Assembly (NCBI GenBank): GCA_903856875.1
Contig: CAIODE010000591.1
Location: 1 to 5,818, forward strand
Length of the DNA stretch: 5,818 nt
Source: an uncultured Burkholderiales bacterium
GTDB lineage: Bacteria; Pseudomonadota; Gammaproteobacteria; Burkholderiales; Burkholderiaceae_C
Direction: 5' to 3'
The notes beneath the pieces were generated by a model. It searched no databases and had not been told where the DNA came from. It saw only the letters and a program-made list of their open reading frames with translations. Below, one piece after another: positions 5,043 through 5,818 of this stretch. Within the stretch, counting starts at the first letter, position 1. Each line of letters begins with the position of its first letter. Position numbers and translations under genes: made by a program.

Positions 5043-5818
5043 ATGACAGCCAGCCCCTTTATGCTGAAAGCGCTGAACATCGCCTCGCAGGCCATGCGCA
5101 TCACATCGCCCAATCCCAGGGTGGGATGCGTCATTGTGAGCAGCCAAGGGAAAATTTTGGGTCAAGGGCATACGCAAAAAGCGGGAGAGTCTCATGCTGA
5201 GATGGTGGCCTTGCAAGACGCCCTCAACCAAGGCAACAGCGTTGAAGGCGCTACTGTCTACGTCACGCTTGAACCCTGTGCACACCATGGCCGAACGGGC
5301 CCATGTTGCGACGCCCTAATTGAGGCCAAAGTAGGAAAAGTAGTGGTTGCCATCACCGACCCCAACCCCTTGGTGGCGGGAAAAGGCCTCGATCGCTTTA
5401 AAGCGGCAGGCATCGCAGTTGAAGTCGGAGATGGCGCTGATCTGGCTGAACAACAAAATCCTGGTTTTTTGAGCCGCATGAAACGTCAAAAACCTTGGGT
5501 GCGGCTGAAAATGGCAGCATCTCTAGATGGCCAAACAGCGCTTCTCAATGGCCAAAGCCAATGGATCACGGGCCCAGAAGCTCGCGCCGATGGCCATGCT
5601 TGGCGCGCCCGTGCCTGCGCCATCCTCACAGGCATCGGAACCGTGCTTGAAGACGATCCACTTTTAGATCTTCGACTTTGCGCCAACTTAGGTGCTACGC
5701 CTCGCATGCCGCATTTGGTCATTGTGGACAGCAATCTGGAGACGCCCCCATCGGCTAAGTTGTTTCAACACAGCCAGCCAGGCGCACTCACGCCCAGACA
5801 AGTTTGGATTTACGCGGC
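5043..5818 (+). CDS. ribD: Bifunctional riboflavin biosynthesis protein RibD (partial, 3' end beyond window)
   Basis: RibD deaminates the pyrimidine formed by GTP cyclohydrolase II and then reduces its ribose side chain, giving the ribitylamino-uracil precursor of riboflavin in the cytosol. The window holds 258 codons of a protein usually near 370 residues, with no stop. The N-terminal deaminase (about 1-145) shows SPNPRVGCVIV, then HAE with zinc ligand H51 and catalytic E53, and EPCAHHGRTGPCC with zinc ligands C79 and C88. The reductase domain begins near KPWVRLKMAASLDGQTA (150-166) and continues through QWITGPEAR and LEDDPLLDLRL. The start ATG at 5043 was chosen because MTASPFMLKALNIA aligns with known RibD N-termini; ATG 5061 in the same frame is possible. 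No good Shine-Dalgarno sequence is visible. The 44-base gap after pilV has no terminator, so read-through from the pilin genes is possible. Confidence 0.97.
   Translation, partial: MTASPFMLKALNIASQAMRITSPNPRVGCVIVSSQGKILGQGHTQKAGESHAEMVALQDALNQGNSVEGATVYVTLEPCAHHGRTGPCCDALIEAKVGKVVVAITDPNPLVAGKGLDRFKAAGIAVEVGDGADLAEQQNPGFLSRMKRQKPWVRLKMAASLDGQTALLNGQSQWITGPEARADGHAWRARACAILTGIGTVLEDDPLLDLRLCANLGATPRMPHLVIVDSNLETPPSAKLFQHSQPGALTPRQVWIYA

Noticed and set aside
4967..5200. Plus-strand open frame overlapping the start of ribD
   Set aside because: It is a different frame over the pilV end and the conserved ribD N-terminus, and its translation has no recognisable features.

Overview
The window looks like part of a betaproteobacterial chromosome, most likely order Burkholderiales and close to the Comamonadaceae (Limnohabitans/Rhodoferax-type). 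This rests on recalled family resemblance of the GlyA, NrdR and RibD proteins and on moderate GC content; no database search was possible. It holds three housekeeping genes (glyA, nrdR and the first two thirds of ribD) with a compact set of type IV pilin-like genes between nrdR and ribD.

Layout: 1-144 is a short leader with a weak stem-loop and the glyA ribosome binding site. glyA (145-1389) and nrdR (1386-1835) share an ATGA stop/start and end at a strong hairpin terminator (1840-1868). That hairpin lies inside the 3' end of a convergent minus-strand gene for a FimT/GspH-type pseudopilin (1838-2422). A near-consensus sigma70-type promoter for fimT (minus strand, 2471-2499) lies in the roughly 110-bp divergent gap. 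From there the plus strand carries four tightly packed genes: a PilE-like minor pilin (2533-2985), a PilW/PpdB-like protein (2979-3587), a long PilX-like protein (3584-4552) and a PilV-like pseudopilin (4555-4998). ribD starts at 5043 and runs off the window, with no visible terminator in front of it. No rRNA, tRNA, CRISPR array, insertion sequence or integrase was seen.

How the parts fit: GlyA supplies glycine and one-carbon units, NrdR represses ribonucleotide reductase genes, and RibD carries out two early steps of riboflavin synthesis. The pilin genes look like a minor-pilin priming complex for a type IV pilus. The plus-strand order (PilE/H-like, PilW/J-like, PilX/K-like, PilV/I-like) matches the enterobacterial ppdA-ppdB-ygdB-ppdC and Haemophilus comNOPQ clusters. 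FimT carries the GRxR-type C-terminal motif linked to DNA capture. A role in DNA-uptake pili is therefore a reasonable inference, not a demonstrated function. No pilY1 adhesin gene is present within the cluster.

The most unusual point is the PilW-like gene. Its reading frame begins inside the conserved pilin N-terminus and has no leader peptide or cleavage glycine. The pilE/pilW junction looks as if a short deletion fused the two genes.
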